A program made the translations under genes and the position numbers. The notes under the pieces are model-generated. The model did not search any database and had not been told where the DNA came from. It worked only from the letters and a program-made list of their open reading frames with translations. From positions 9,703 to 73,702 of the forward strand of contig JXTB01000534.1 in the NCBI GenBank assembly GCA_002914805.1: 64,000 nucleotides of DNA, in the 5' to 3' direction. Shown piece after piece: positions 1 to 11,778 of the stretch. Positions within the stretch are counted from its first letter, which is position 1. The number at the start of each line of letters is the position of its first letter. Origin of the DNA: Parasponia andersonii. Taxonomy: Eukaryota > Streptophyta > Magnoliopsida > Rosales > Cannabaceae.

Positions 1-544
1 ATATATATATATAAGAAACCCTAGCAGGATACACTACGTATTTTTTTCTACAGAGCTTTCATAAACTAGAGAGAAAATAAAGAGTCTATATTCTCTGTAG
101 AATAAAACTCTTATAATCTCATGTATTGAGAAAATTACAAGTGTCTAAAGTGTGAGTTTTAAGAAATTGTATACAACACCCACACGTTCATCCAGTTATG
201 CTTGAGGCTTGGATTGTAAGATCGTGGTTGAGAAAACAGTAAAACTAGGATCTACTGATAGTCTAGAAGAGGTATTAGATCTATTCTCTTTGTATGTTCC
301 AATTTGCTTTGAATTAATACTATGCACTCATATAGTCAATTGTTTTGAGAAAATTTTTGAATGTTCCTGGGCCAATTTTCTACTGTGAAAATCCTTTTTA
401 AATCCAACAGGTCGAGCATCCATCAATAGACATGCAAGTAGCATAACTTTCACACTTGGACCGAATTAATTGACTAACGAAATTTCGTCTTTGGAGCTTC
501 TGTAAAATAGATTAGATATAAAAGAAAAAAAAATGAAAGTTTAA
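1..544. other. AT-rich non-coding DNA with a short dispersed repeat
   Basis: No gene is visible. The stretch opens with an (AT)n run. About 110 bases near 400-520 (the part with 'catcaatagacatgcaag' and 'ttaattgactaacgaaa') recur, diverged, at about 54,615-54,730, so this edge of the window belongs to a dispersed repeat. The family is not recognised. Confidence 0.5.
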
Positions 545-978
545 GGGCATGCTTGGATTCACTTTTATTTTCTGTTTTTTATTTTTTTAAATAGAAAAAT
601 GGAAATATTTTTCGGAATTTTACTTGGCATGCAACTTTGTTTTTATTTTTTGTTTTTAAAAATTGTTACCAAAAATTTCAAAAGAAGTGGTAACAAAAAA
701 TTTCTACTACCTTTCTTTTTTTAAATAAATTTCAAAAACAAAAGAACATATATATTTGTACACAAGTGGTTACATACATATATGTATATATATACACATA
801 TATAAGTCTATATAACTTTCTTTCTCATTATTTACACTTCATTATTTTTGGAAACAAGTAGTGAAATAAAGTTTACCAAGCACATTTCTTTTGTATAAAA
901 ATTGAAAATCAAAAAAAAAATTTATTTCTATTTTCAATTTAATTGAACGAAAAATTGAAAATGAATCTAAGCAAATTC
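545..978. mobile_element. Tourist-like (PIF/Harbinger) MITE candidate
   Basis: A 434-bp AT-rich segment bounded by imperfect inverted repeats. The left end reads GGGCATGCTTGGATTCA and the right end, read on the other strand, GAATTTGCTTAGATTCA; about 16 of the first 23 bases match. Both ends are flanked by TAA (542-544 and 979-981), the three-base target duplication typical of PIF/Harbinger elements. There is no coding capacity, so it would be non-autonomous. The family assignment rests on the TAA duplication and the GGGCATG-type terminus only. Confidence 0.5.
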
Positions 979-981
979 TAA

Positions 982-1779
982 GAAAATTTTATAACAAATG
1001 TAAATAATGTAAAAAATTATTTTCTTTTTTCAATCAAAAGATAACTTTTCATTTCTTCAATGACAGCAATTGAATCACAAATCTAATGCAAAAATAAGAT
1101 TATAAATATTCTATACCAGTAAACAATCAATCAAACTAAATTAGGCATAAATAGATTATATAGTAAAACATATACACAGATGATATGCACACAAATTCAC
1201 AAAGGGGCATATCAAAGCTCTACAATAGATATTTCTTTGGCTAATTCAAATTGTCTTCCACCATCAGGGTTGGTTCCTTTGACTAATACGAGGATAAATC
1301 TTTTGCCAAAAATAATCTTTGATAAAATAAAATCTTCTAAATTTAGATCTCAAAAAGTATAAATTTAAACGAATTCCAATAAAATACACACAAAAATAAT
1401 AAATACGAATAAAACCTATATAGATCTAAAATTAGGTGGGATAAAATATCAATAGATCTACATCTATAGTACAACTATGTACCTTCGTATATGCAAGGGG
1501 ATTTATTAAAACAAAAATATAATAGAAAAATCTCAACCGGAGAGATCCAAAAGATCTCTCTTTTCAAAGAAAATGAAGAGGAATTCTTTAGAAAGAGGAG
1601 GCAAAAGGGTTGGCAAAAAGGATATCACGTTATTCTTACTCCAGAATATAAAATTATTTGTTGATAACAATGATAATATATGTGTGTATCCACTTACATA
1701 CATATGCACCATTTTGTAATTAATTAAGATAGAAAACTTTTAGAGAAAGAGCCCATGACAACCCGTACTAAAAAGAGAA
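982..1779. other. AT-rich non-coding DNA
   Basis: No convincing gene. A 60-codon open frame at 1,180-1,362 has no recognisable domain. The end (about 1,630-1,770) resembles 54,780-54,870 (shared 'accattttgtaatta' and an 'agagccca/agagccat' context), so this is again repeat-derived. Confidence 0.4.
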
Positions 1780-3228
1780 AAAAAAGTTGTTTGTATTTTA
1801 TAAGTAATATAAAGATAATATCAAAGACTAAAAAATACTTAGTTAATTTTGTTTAATAGGATTATCTTAGTAATTGAATAATATACCCTTTAGAAAACCC
1901 TAAGACTAGGTAAAAAACATAATAGTGATTACGACTATATTTAATATAGAGGTTTTTACTAGTTTGATTGGGTTATATTTAATATGGTTGAAAAGCTTAT
2001 TGAATTAACTTTCTAACGGTGTATAATTTATTTAAAACGGACTTATAACTAGAGAGTTATAACCATTTGAAATGAATATTTCGAATCGACTTTCAACACT
2101 ATTAGTAAAACGTGCTAGTGGCTTTTCGGGGTCTATGGGGCTCACTTATGGAGCCTATAATTACATTCTTAATACTCTTAGGACTCTCCTTACTTGTATT
2201 ATTTGTCTTCTAAGTTCGGTAATTTTTAGAGATACGTCAGAATTATTATGAATTATGGGAAATTGAGATTACTCAATAGAAGTAAAGTTGACCATAGAAG
2301 GTTTATGGGCAGCAACTAATCCTTATTCTTAGTGTAATTAGAGTGTAATTTATATGATTTGATACTTATATCTGGTTTATATGATAATAGGTGCTTGAAC
2401 AATTAAGTTGATTATTTTGGTTAAATAGGTAAAGCAAACGAGGTAAGTAACCTTTGGTCATCTCTAGTAAATTTTTGCAAAAAAAACTAAATATCTTATT
2501 ATTTCTACTAAACTTGTGTTTATAAAGTATTTTATTAAAAAATATAATTTCAAGTGAAAATATATTTTTTGCAAATAAATTCATTTATTAAAAGAAAATT
2601 ATTTTACTGTAACAATTGCCTTGTCTAAAAAATATTTTAATTCTATCTAATAATTATTTTATAAAAAAATATGGATCAAGTATATGACCTTGTTATTGAA
2701 CATTTGCTACATAGAAACTATTTAGAAATGATTACAATGATATAATAAGAAAAGTGAAATAGTTTAGAACTATTATTGTATATGAATGTATTTTGAAACT
2801 CTCTTCAGTAGATATGCAATATGAACCCATTTCACAGGAGTTATATATAGACAATATGTACTAAATGTGGACTTAGCTACAAGGGTTAAATGTAGTAAAT
2901 ATAAACCTAGTTATTGGAGTCAATTATAATAAATGTGGACCTAACTACAAGGATTAAGTGCAGTAAATATGGATCTATCTACAGGGTTTAAGTGTGGGCA
3001 CAGTCATCAAAAATTGTTAAGAAGTGATTTAAAAGTATTACTGATTATCGAATGAGAATAAAATAACAGATTTTGAAAACCTACTTCCTATTTTTGTTAA
3101 AGTGACTTTTCAAATAATCTCATTTGATTATCTAGAAAATTATTATATTCTGAAATTGATTTTGTTTTGAAATATATTATTCAACCTTTTCAAATGATAT
3201 ATGCTTGATCCAACTTAAGGTTACTAGG
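1780..3228. repeat. Copy A, part 1: segment duplicated at 24,335-26,103
   Basis: Non-coding AT-rich sequence colinear with 24,335-26,103. Shared landmarks are the 'cctttagaaaa(c/t)cctaagac' block, 'atttaatatagag', the 'ttagagatacgtcag' block and the 34-bp minisatellite. The B copy contains about 350 extra bases (24,450-24,800) absent here. Phrases such as 'gaggtaagtaa' are reminiscent of long LTRs of Del/Tekay-type elements, but no TG...CA boundaries were found, so no family is named. Confidence 0.7.
2862..2997. repeat. 34-bp minisatellite, four units
   Basis: Four head-to-tail units of exactly 34 bases, each beginning taaat(g/a)t or taaatat and containing a 'gga(c/t)(c/t)ta' core. The units have diverged but keep length. 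The same array is present in copy B at about 25,736-25,868, so it predates the duplication. Confidence 0.75.
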
Positions 3229-4998
3229 TTACAACAAAAGTTACATATTGCGATGAAATCTATTACCCCAGCAAAATATCGTCGTAATAGAGCCCCTAAT
3301 TGCGATGACAAAAAACTGTCGTCATCATAGACTTTTGATATTTTTTGGCTAATTAAGATCGCACTAATATTTCTTTGTTTGACCTATAAGTTGTCGCAAT
3401 AAGTAAAAGGTCATGAAAATAGGTGAAAATTGAAAAGTCCATAAACTGTGCTATAATTTTATAAAATAAAAATATCTGGACCTATAACGGCAATAGGTTG
3501 AAAAAAATAACGGCAATAGGTGAAAAAAAATTGAAAGTTCATTTCCCACGATATCCTCACGCACAAATTTTTCCCAGAAAAAAATGTGAATCTATTGCGA
3601 CAACATTTGTCATCGCAATATCATTTACATATTTTTTAAAAAGTAAAACTAAATGATAAAATTAGTATAAAAATAACTTTCCAAAAAATAGAAGCCTATT
3701 ACGAAAACAAATATCGCAGTAATAGAACTCAATAAAAGTAGGACCAGAATCTCATTTTCTTTCCCATTCTTTCTTTTTCTCTCTCTTTGTTTCCATCTCT
3801 CTCTCTCTCTCTCTAACATCTCTGCCAACCCCTCCACCCCTCTTTACTCTACCCCATCTCTGCCCAGCCCTGCACCCCACTTCACTCTGCCCCATCTCCA
3901 CCAATCCAACTTCCTCCATCACTACTGTAAGCTCTGCCAAAGCTTTTTTCTAAGGAAAGTCACAATTTCTCTCTCCCCTAGTTTGGTTATTATATTTGTG
4001 ATCATAATATCATTTACATATTTTTTAAAAATGTAAAAATAAATGATAAAATTAGTGTAAAATAACTTTCCTAAAAATAAAAGCCTATTATGACAACAAA
4101 TATCGCGGTAATAGAGCTCAATAAAAATATAACCAGAATCTCCTCTTCTTCCCCATTCTTTTTTTTCCATCTTTCTCTCTCTCTCTAACGTCTCTGCCAA
4201 CCCCTCCACTCCCTTGATTCTGCCCCATCTCTCTCTCTAACATCTTCGCCCAACCCTCCACCCTACTTCATTCTGCTCCATTTCCACTAATCTAACTTCC
4301 TCCACCATTACCGTAAGCTCTACTAGAGCTCTTTTCTTAAGAAAGTCACAATTGATCTCTGCTCTCTCTAATTTGGTTATTATAAGTACTTGTTCGAGTA
4401 GGTTTCTAATAATTTTTTTTCTACATTCTTCTTTTTTCAGATTTTATAATATCCTATTATTAGCAAAGTGAGGTTAGTAGATTATCTTTTATTTCTAATA
4501 ATTTTATTTCTATTTATGATGAGTTTGTTTTAATTTTATGATTTTTTAAATTGAGTGTAGTTTTGAGGATGTTGATATGGTATATGATTTTTAGGTTTAA
4601 GAGGTTTAATTTTGGTATTGATTAAGATTTTGGTATTTTAGTTGTATTAACTTTTATTATAATTTAATTTTGGTGGTTTTTTGATGTTTTATATATATTT
4701 TAGAATTTGGTATTTGAACTTTGTAGCTATTTATTTTTATATATATGTATTTTAGAATATTATAGTCTATTGCCGATACAATAAACTATATTATAAGTTT
4801 CAGTAATAGACTATGATATTGTGACGACATGAAAAGTCGTTGCGATTGAATTATATAATGATGAAATTATAACGACAAATTATTGCGATGACAATCAATA
4901 GCCTATTGTTGCAACTTTTTGAGTTCTTGCTACGACTTATGTCATGGTAATAGCTCTCATTTCTTATAACGATGAGTCGTTGCTCCAGTAGATTATTA
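3229..4998. mobile_element. CACTA-like non-autonomous element or relic (copy A)
   Basis: The ends are rich in short, inverted GTCGT/ACGAC motifs within a 'ttgcgacgaca...tgtcgtcgcaata' theme (3,243-3,420, 3,480-3,625, 4,080-4,110, 4,765-4,995). This is the sub-terminal repeat style seen in many plant CACTA transposons. The left end reads 'ttacaacaaaagtta'. The interior has a CT-rich leader followed by 'actactgtaagct', which looks like a splice donor. No transposase frame is visible and no clean CACTA terminus or 3-bp target duplication was found, so the class is tentative. Related copies are at 26,691-27,380 and, split by Tat-1, in 35,970-49,925. Confidence 0.4.
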
Positions 4999-7911
4999 AT
5001 GGTAATATCCTAATTGCCCGTCCTATTATGTTTATTCTAATAGACCTCTACTGGTGTGACTTCCAATAGAATTTTCTGCTATTTTAAATATTTATTTATC
5101 AAAAATTTGAAAATTTTCTGCTTTTATATATAATATATTCAGTATAGGACTAATGTATATTAGTAATATCTCATACTCAATATCCGATATAAATTTCAAT
5201 AGTAAATTCATAGAAACAGTTCTATTCATGTAAAAGTAAAAACAAGACATTTATTAAATTGAAATGTGAAAAAAAAAGCTATTTATTTTTCATCGTCAAT
5301 TAAAAATAAAGTATCACATCTTAGTCTTTCCGGTTCAGGTTGTTTCTCTCTTTGAAGTCGAATATATTTTCTAAGATAAATATTTACAAATATATTCAAA
5401 AAGCAACTACAACCAGTTTTAATAATATTAGTAAAATTACATATATACTAACTTAAAGTTTCCCCAATATATAGCTAGATTTAACATTTACAATATGCTT
5501 GAAATATATAATTTACATACAAAAGCCACACACAATAATATTCGTGTTTTTTAACTACCCATATATTTTTATCACATCAGTTACATGATTGGTAAAGAAT
5601 GCATACAAATCATTGTCTGTAACTTTTGTATGTCAAAATTTGTATTTATTTAGTAACATTATTTCAAATATTGACATCATTTAGGGTATAACAAATATGA
5701 CATTTACCCGCAACCTTTTTGTTAGTGTATATTCAAATCAGTACAAAGACTTTTCTTTTCTGATATTTTCTTTCGATTAACTCGGGACCATACAAGCAGT
5801 GATTATGGATTAATTATAATCATATCATCCAGCACATTATTTTATATAACTAAAGTGGAGAGTTCTTCAATGTTCAAATAAGCTACTTTTACTGTACAAA
5901 TAACCGTGCCCATTTTTTTTCTATTTTCAGTTATGTGCTTTTACCTTTTTGTCCTTAGGCTGTCTGGTAATTTGACACGGGTTGTGTGTATTTATATTTT
6001 TAGCCTTCAAGTTATTTTTTGTGGGCTCTTATGTGTGTGGTTTTTTCAGCATTTCACATATCATGGGTTATTCCTCCTTACATTATTCGGTGCTCTTCCG
6101 TTTCGATAATTTCTATCTCTTTCTCTCTCTGTGCTTGGTTCATTTTCTTTTAGATCTGTCTCTATTTTTGTCTCTGTTTCGTTTCTCTTTATTCTTTGTT
6201 TTTGTTGTTTTTTTTCCCTCTAATATTTGCAAATATTGCTACCTGTTTATCTTTACTTTAATTAAACGGTTTATAAATATTGTTTGTTGTTATTAAATTA
6301 CATAAATTGAGTTTACTCCCTATATTTTCTATACTCTACTTCTCTTTACCTTCTTATTCACTCACAGCTTATTGAGGTTATTGTTACCTTCTCTTGCTAT
6401 ATTTAGTGTTCTTTTATCCTCCCATGTGCTCTGTGTATAATCTGTAATTTTCTGAAATTTGGTTTGGGGGACTTTTTTCATGGAAGCATTTCAGGTATTA
6501 CACATATTTACTATCATTTGTTATGTGTTTTTACCTTTTGATATTTCTTTAAGTTATGTTTGTATTTTGTTCTGTTATTAATTAATGTTTATTCTTTGTA
6601 TTACTGGTATATTATTAATGCATTTAATATCATGCACTGTTATATTTTTCCATTAATTACTACTTCATTTAATTTCAGATATATTTAATTATCTCCTTAA
6701 TAAATACGGATTCTTTGCTTTCCATCTATTCCATACATATGTTTGTGTTTCTACTTTTTGATTAGATGTCCTAAAATGTTGTTATATCTCATTTAATGTT
6801 TCTGTATTTGACACATTTGTTTATTTTATGCTTCTATTGAGTCCCTCTATTTTTTGTGTTCTTTTATTTCTTTTTCTGTTAATTTTTGTATTCAACCTTT
6901 CTTTTTTCTATTTTTTCGTCTTTCTTAATTCTGTATTGGTCCTTCTCAATTCTATTTTATAACTTTCTATATATTTGGCAACGATGTGTGGTGATGTATT
7001 TTATGACTATCATTTTCTTTTTCATCTACCCAGTTTGTTCTCCTCTTAGATGTAAGAGAAAAAAAAAAAAATCATTCGGCACACTACCAGATGTTGTCGA
7101 GAAAATTGGTAACAATTAATAGTTTGACTAAGCACTAGCCAATCTCATTGGGAATAATCATTTATAGGCTCCAACTTTCTTTAGAAGGTTCCTGGTGCTC
7201 CTTAGGCCAGTGTTGACCGGTTAATGAATTTGAGCTTTTCCTACTATACTTGAAAGGGAAAAATAGTAAAGCCAAAACTACCATATATTTCAAATCTAAC
7301 CCAAGATCTACAATTGATCTTGAAATATTAACTATCATATCAAACTACTGACCCATAAAACCCACCTTCTGGACATTGACATCGCCAGCCAACATTCCTA
7401 GAAACGCCCATGCATGCCCTGACCAGCAATGGATTCAGAACCAGGCCAGCCATGATCATGAGAAAAATCACGGCGACTTTCTTGCTTGCAAGGTTACTTT
7501 GATAGGTTTGGAGATGAAGAACAAGACCAATGATTTCAATGACGCCCTAAATTGATTTACGCGGTGGCTACACGCTATTATGGGGTTTTGAAACTGAAAA
7601 ATTTGCACGAGAGAAAAACCATGATCCAAGAATAAAATTTGTAGATCAGTAAAGTAGAGAAGAAAATACGTACGATGTGCTTTGTTCTTAAAGAATGATT
7701 TTTTTTTTTCATTTTTTATTTATTTTTAATACTCGTTATTTGTCTATTGATTTTTGTATTGTTTTAAATTTGAAATAATTTGAAACATATTTATGTTTCG
7801 AATCTCATAAGGACATTTTGATAAACTAAATGTTTTAATTTAGGGTCTGGTATAAATTTGTAATAATTTTGAAATATGAAAATTAATTTTAATGATAACT
7901 AAAATATAAAG
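4999..7911. repeat. Copy A, part 2: segment repeated in copies B and C
   Basis: Non-coding sequence colinear with 27,381-29,460 (B) and 49,925-51,965 (C); C diverges near 51,965. The shared T-rich block around 5,906-6,300 gives hydrophobic open frames in all three copies, but they end at different places and look like chance frames in T-rich DNA. At 7,490-7,911 the copy continues in parallel with 29,040-29,460, up to the Tat-2 insertion point. Confidence 0.75.
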
Positions 7912-8585
7912 TGTTGACGGAGATTTTGTCAACAATGAATTTAGAAAATTGCAAGATGTAATCTAGGTGTGAAAATAGTTGATAAATTAAACCAAATAAA
8001 GACACAAGAATTTTATAGTGGTTCGGCCCCAAAAAATATGAGCCTACGTTCATTGTTATTCACTATTTTCTGGAGAATTACAAAAGTTTTGTTAAGCTTT
8101 AGAATGAGAGTCGAGAGTACAAAGTATGTTCAGGAAGTAAAAGTAAAAAGTCCGAAAGTTCTCTCTCTAGCCCAAAAAGAAAGATCCCTCACAACAGCAT
8201 TGAACTCCCCTTATATAGGTGAGGGTAGCTCAATGTTTCTCAATTGTGAGAATAGGTAAGTATATAATCAGAAAATACAATTTGAGTAACAATATAACTG
8301 GGTAATAACTTAAATGAAACATCTAGTCGACCTTCGAAATGGAAACTTTTGCTTCCCTTTCTTTGCAGATTACCCACTTGATGAAGCTTTATTCTAGTTT
8401 CCTTTTCATTCTGATCGTACTCAACCCATTCAGAAGAGGTCACACTCAACTCATTCGGAAGAGGTCGTAATTAATCTTATTCGGAAGAGGTCGCACTTAA
8501 TCTTACTCATGCGACCTGACACGTCCACTTAGTCAACTTTCCCTTTTCGGTATTGACCAACATATAGATTTTAAACCGCACAACA
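7912..8585 (-). repeat. Tat-2 3' LTR
   Basis: A 674-bp repeat starting TGTTGACGG and ending GCACAACA on the plus strand, colinear from about 7,967 with 19,214-19,811. It holds the 'gtggttcggcc' and 'gagcctacgtccac' phrases common in plant LTRs, and a repeated 'attcggaagaggtcgcac' motif. Just inside (8,586-8,600) the minus strand reads GTTAGGGGCAAT, a plausible polypurine tract, which makes this the 3' LTR of a minus-strand element. Confidence 0.8.
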
Positions 8586-9704
8586 ATTGCCCCTAACTCC
8601 ACTAGTTCTTTAGGACAAAGTGGAGCTTCCTTCACTTATAAGTGCGAGCTTAAAAAAGGCGACGTCAAGACATAATCTTGAGAACATCGAAGAGTCGCCA
8701 GTCCTCAAATCACACCTTTTCATAACCACGCGAACCTTTTCCTGACAGACGGAACCACGTGTCATCTTTTCTCGAAAGAATAGCAAAACTCGAGGAGACT
8801 TTTCTGTTTTCTTGAGCAGACACGATGATTGCGATGACCCCAGCTATTATCTTAAATCGAGACGTTTCAAATTTTGAAAAGATACCGATTTAATTTCAGA
8901 AAATCAACTCCCGTGTGAACTTCGGCCTTTGGATCTGAAAATTAAATACCTTGATCTACGGCTATGATTTGATGACGCTTGAGACATATATATTGAAAAA
9001 TTCATCTGCCTCTTCTTCAAAACTCAAACCCTATCGCCTCATGTTTCTCTCATTTCAAAACTCTGAAGCGTCCATAAGATGAATCTTCCCGGCGTCCTCT
9101 TCTATTTCACAGCTTGCACAAATTCGTCATCTTCTCCGACGAAGTTATCACAGCAATCCTTCAGACGATATCTCGGTCCTTCAATCTTTGAAGAAATGTT
9201 AGCATATATCCTCTCTCTCTCTCTCTCTCTCTCTTATTGTTGTTCGATTGTTCAAAAAACTCTCATTTATAGATTTTATTTCTAAAAATAGGGACAAATC
9301 GTAAAGCTTAAATGCCCTGAACAAAAACCCATTCCATACTTGGATAGACTGAAAAATGGGAATTTTTCAGATCCCCTCCGTTAACTTGTAGAATAGAACA
9401 TTTTTAGAAGATCGATGAACCCATAAAAGAATTTTGGGATCTGAAACCTTGATTTTTGAAAATCATAGTAAGTCGAGTGACGAATTACCGAAGAGTTGCT
9501 CGAGCAGTCTTTTTTTATATAAATCTGTAGGTCGATTAGAAAAAAATTGATGAGCTGCTTGTTGATGCAATCCTAGAATGTGACCACAAACTGCTCGCAT
9601 ATAGCGAAAGTCCCTGATGTTCGCATTGGATTAAACCTATCCAAGTAGTGAGGATTTTAGGGAATGGAATGCATTCTCAGGAGAGACTTCCAATACAAGC
9701 ATTA
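8586..9704 (+). other. Tat-2 internal DNA: probable promoter and leader of its antisense gene
   Basis: Sequence between the Tat-2 3' LTR and the nested chromovirus. A TATATATT box at 8,987-8,994 precedes a CT-rich, transcript-like leader, and a first possible ATG lies at 9,079. A (CT)n run follows at 9,211-9,233. In Tat-1 the antisense gene likewise starts with a TATA box a few hundred bases inside the 3' LTR. The body of the Tat-2 gene resumes after the chromovirus at 15,676. Start and exon structure here are inference. Confidence 0.4.
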
Positions 9705-10359
9705 TGTCACGACCATAGCCTTAAATTAGACAATCGCGCAGCACTTAGTACGGTCTGTCGTACTAAGTCAGCCTACCAATACTTAAGAAAGGGACTTAGA
9801 GTAAGCTTTTGAGACAAAGTGGTAAGGATGAGAGAGTTTAAGTGAATGAAAACTTTGTATTACTCTTAGAATGCTTAGAACTCTCACAAATGAGACTTGG
9901 GTATAAATGAACCCAAAAAATCCTTTATATAGGCAAAGCCTAAACCAACTAAGGGTTAGGATCGTACCAAGTGACATGATCTTACAAAGGGTCTAGATTA
10001 TTCTTAACTAAAGTTATGATATCTACAAAGATGTTTACATAGAGAATTTTGGAACAAATATTGTCTAGATCCTTCTAAGTGTTTCACCCACTATCTTGGC
10101 TCTTCCAAGTCATTCAAGGAGCTTCTAAGACCGTTCAACCCATCTAGCACTATCCGGCTTTGTCTAGAACCTTCTAGGACTTAGTAGTGCCAACTAGAGT
10201 CTTCTACCATGGCCAAGACCTCTCTTGATTATTCTAAAAGTGTCCACCACGTTCTAAGGTCTTCCTCTATCCTCTTGGGTGAGCAGTATATATAGAGGAT
10301 CTTAGAGCCATGAGCAACAACATTTGGAGTTTTGGGAGCCAAATGAGTAGGGTGTAACA
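9705..10359 (-). repeat. Chromovirus 3' LTR
   Basis: Begins TGTCACGACC and ends GTGTAACA on the plus strand. It matches 15,022-15,675 over its whole length with many single-base differences, so the insertion is not recent. Confidence 0.9.
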
Positions 10360-10370
10360 CCCTCCCCTAC
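10360..10370 (-). other. Chromovirus polypurine tract
   Basis: The minus strand reads GTAGGGGAGGG directly against the 3' LTR. This is the position and composition of the primer for plus-strand DNA synthesis during reverse transcription. Confidence 0.8.
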
Positions 10371-10387
10371 TCAAGTTGGCGACGTCC

Positions 10388-11778
10388 CTATCGTGCCATC
10401 GATTTAAACCGCTCGATATGGTTTTTGAATTGCCACAAGGCATCTTCATGCTCCCAACTAGCCTCGGCCTCGTGCGAATTCTTCCATTTCACTAAGTATT
10501 CCCGATAATTAAGAACACCATGTCGGCGGATCAAGCGATCAGCCAAAATGCTCTCCACCTCTCTATCGAAAGAGGTTACCACCACCGTAGGAGCCCTTTT
10601 GGATTCGCCCCTTGAAGGATCTCCCTCATCTCCATGGTAGGGTTTTAGCATGCTAACATGAAAAACAGGGAAAATCTTTAACTTGGCAGGGAGTTAAAGC
10701 TTATAGGAGACCTTACCTACACGCTTGAGCACTGGAAATGGACCTTCATATTTGTGCACAACCCTTTATGCACCTTCCTTAAGGTTTTGGATTGTTGGGG
10801 CAATAACTTGATAAGGACTAAATCCCCCTCTTGATACTCAACGTGCCTCCTCTTTTTGTCGGCCCCCTTCTTCATTCTTTTAGAAGCTTTATTTAGGTAG
10901 GCCCTAGCCAACTCCGTTTGTTCATGCCATGCTTTAGCAAACTTGAATGCTGCAGGACTCTTCCCACCATAACTTGTCGCTAAGGCATGTGGGGTCATAG
11001 GTTGTTGACCCATGACTATCTCGAATGGACTCTTGCCCGTAGACTCGCTCCTCTGGAGGTTAAAGGAGAATTAGGCTATATCAAGTAATTTTACCCAATC
11101 TTTTTGATTAACACTCACAAAGTGTCTCAAATATAACTCCAGCAAGGCATTCACCCTTTCCGTCTGGCCATTACTTTAGGGGTGAAAGCTAGTAGAAAAG
11201 TTTAAGTCTGAACCCATCAACTTGAACAATTCTGTCCAAAACTTTCCAGTGAATCGAGGATCACGATCACTTATGATATTTGATGGGACTGCCCAAAGGT
11301 TGACAACATGCTTCATAAAGAGCCGCGCGGTCTCATCGGTGGGACAATCGAGTGAAGCAGGTATAAAGGTGGCATACTTCTTGAAGTGATCAACCACCAC
11401 TATAATGCTGCCAATACCCTCTGACTTAGGCAGGCTAGTGATAAAATCCATGGAAACACTCTACCACGGTCTCTCAGGAATGGGCAGAGGTTCCAACAAT
11501 CCGCCCGGTGGTTATTGTTCCACCTTGTCTTGTTGGCATGCAAGATAAGTTCGTACATAGCTCTTGACATCATCCCTCAGTTGAGACCAATAGTAGATAA
11601 ATTTGATAAGAGCAAGAGTTCCTTTCTGACCTGGATGACCAGCCCACAAGGAATCGTGGCACTCTTTGATAAGCTCTTTTCTTACGTTCCCCCACTTAGG
11701 TACATAGAGTCAATTACATTTGGCGTAGAGAAGTCAGTAGCTCAGCCAGAAACATCTCGTGTTTCCTTCCGTTACTAG
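10388..11778 (-). pseudogene. Chromovirus integrase and chromodomain (broken)
   Basis: Minus-strand reading gives the integrase zinc-binding region near 11,500-11,760. The catalytic core follows, with its first Asp in VVVDHF, its second in SDRDPRF and the catalytic Glu preserved in NGQTERV after a stop codon. Then come the C-terminal part (10,717-11,013) and a chromodomain (10,388-10,651) with the signatures YLVKWK and ASWEHE. The TAA at 11,176-11,178 follows Phe-His-Pro, where Gln (CAA) is usual. A frameshift separates the INT tail from the chromodomain. INT would insert the DNA copy; the chromodomain would bind modified histones. Neither can be made in full from this copy. Confidence 0.9.

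Noticed and set aside
3649..4209. Minus-strand frames rich in Arg/Glu in the CACTA-like repeat
   Set aside because: Caused by the CT-rich leader (GA repeats on the other strand); not shared in frame with the other copies.
5906..6296. Hydrophobic frames, similar at 28,192-28,380 and 50,821-51,177, that could suggest a membrane protein
   Set aside because: T-rich DNA gives Phe/Leu-rich frames by chance; the three copies share DNA but end at different places and show no pattern of codon conservation.
11515..11778. Plus-strand frame of 87 codons
   Set aside because: Shadow of the chromovirus integrase zinc-binding region, which reads well on the minus strand.
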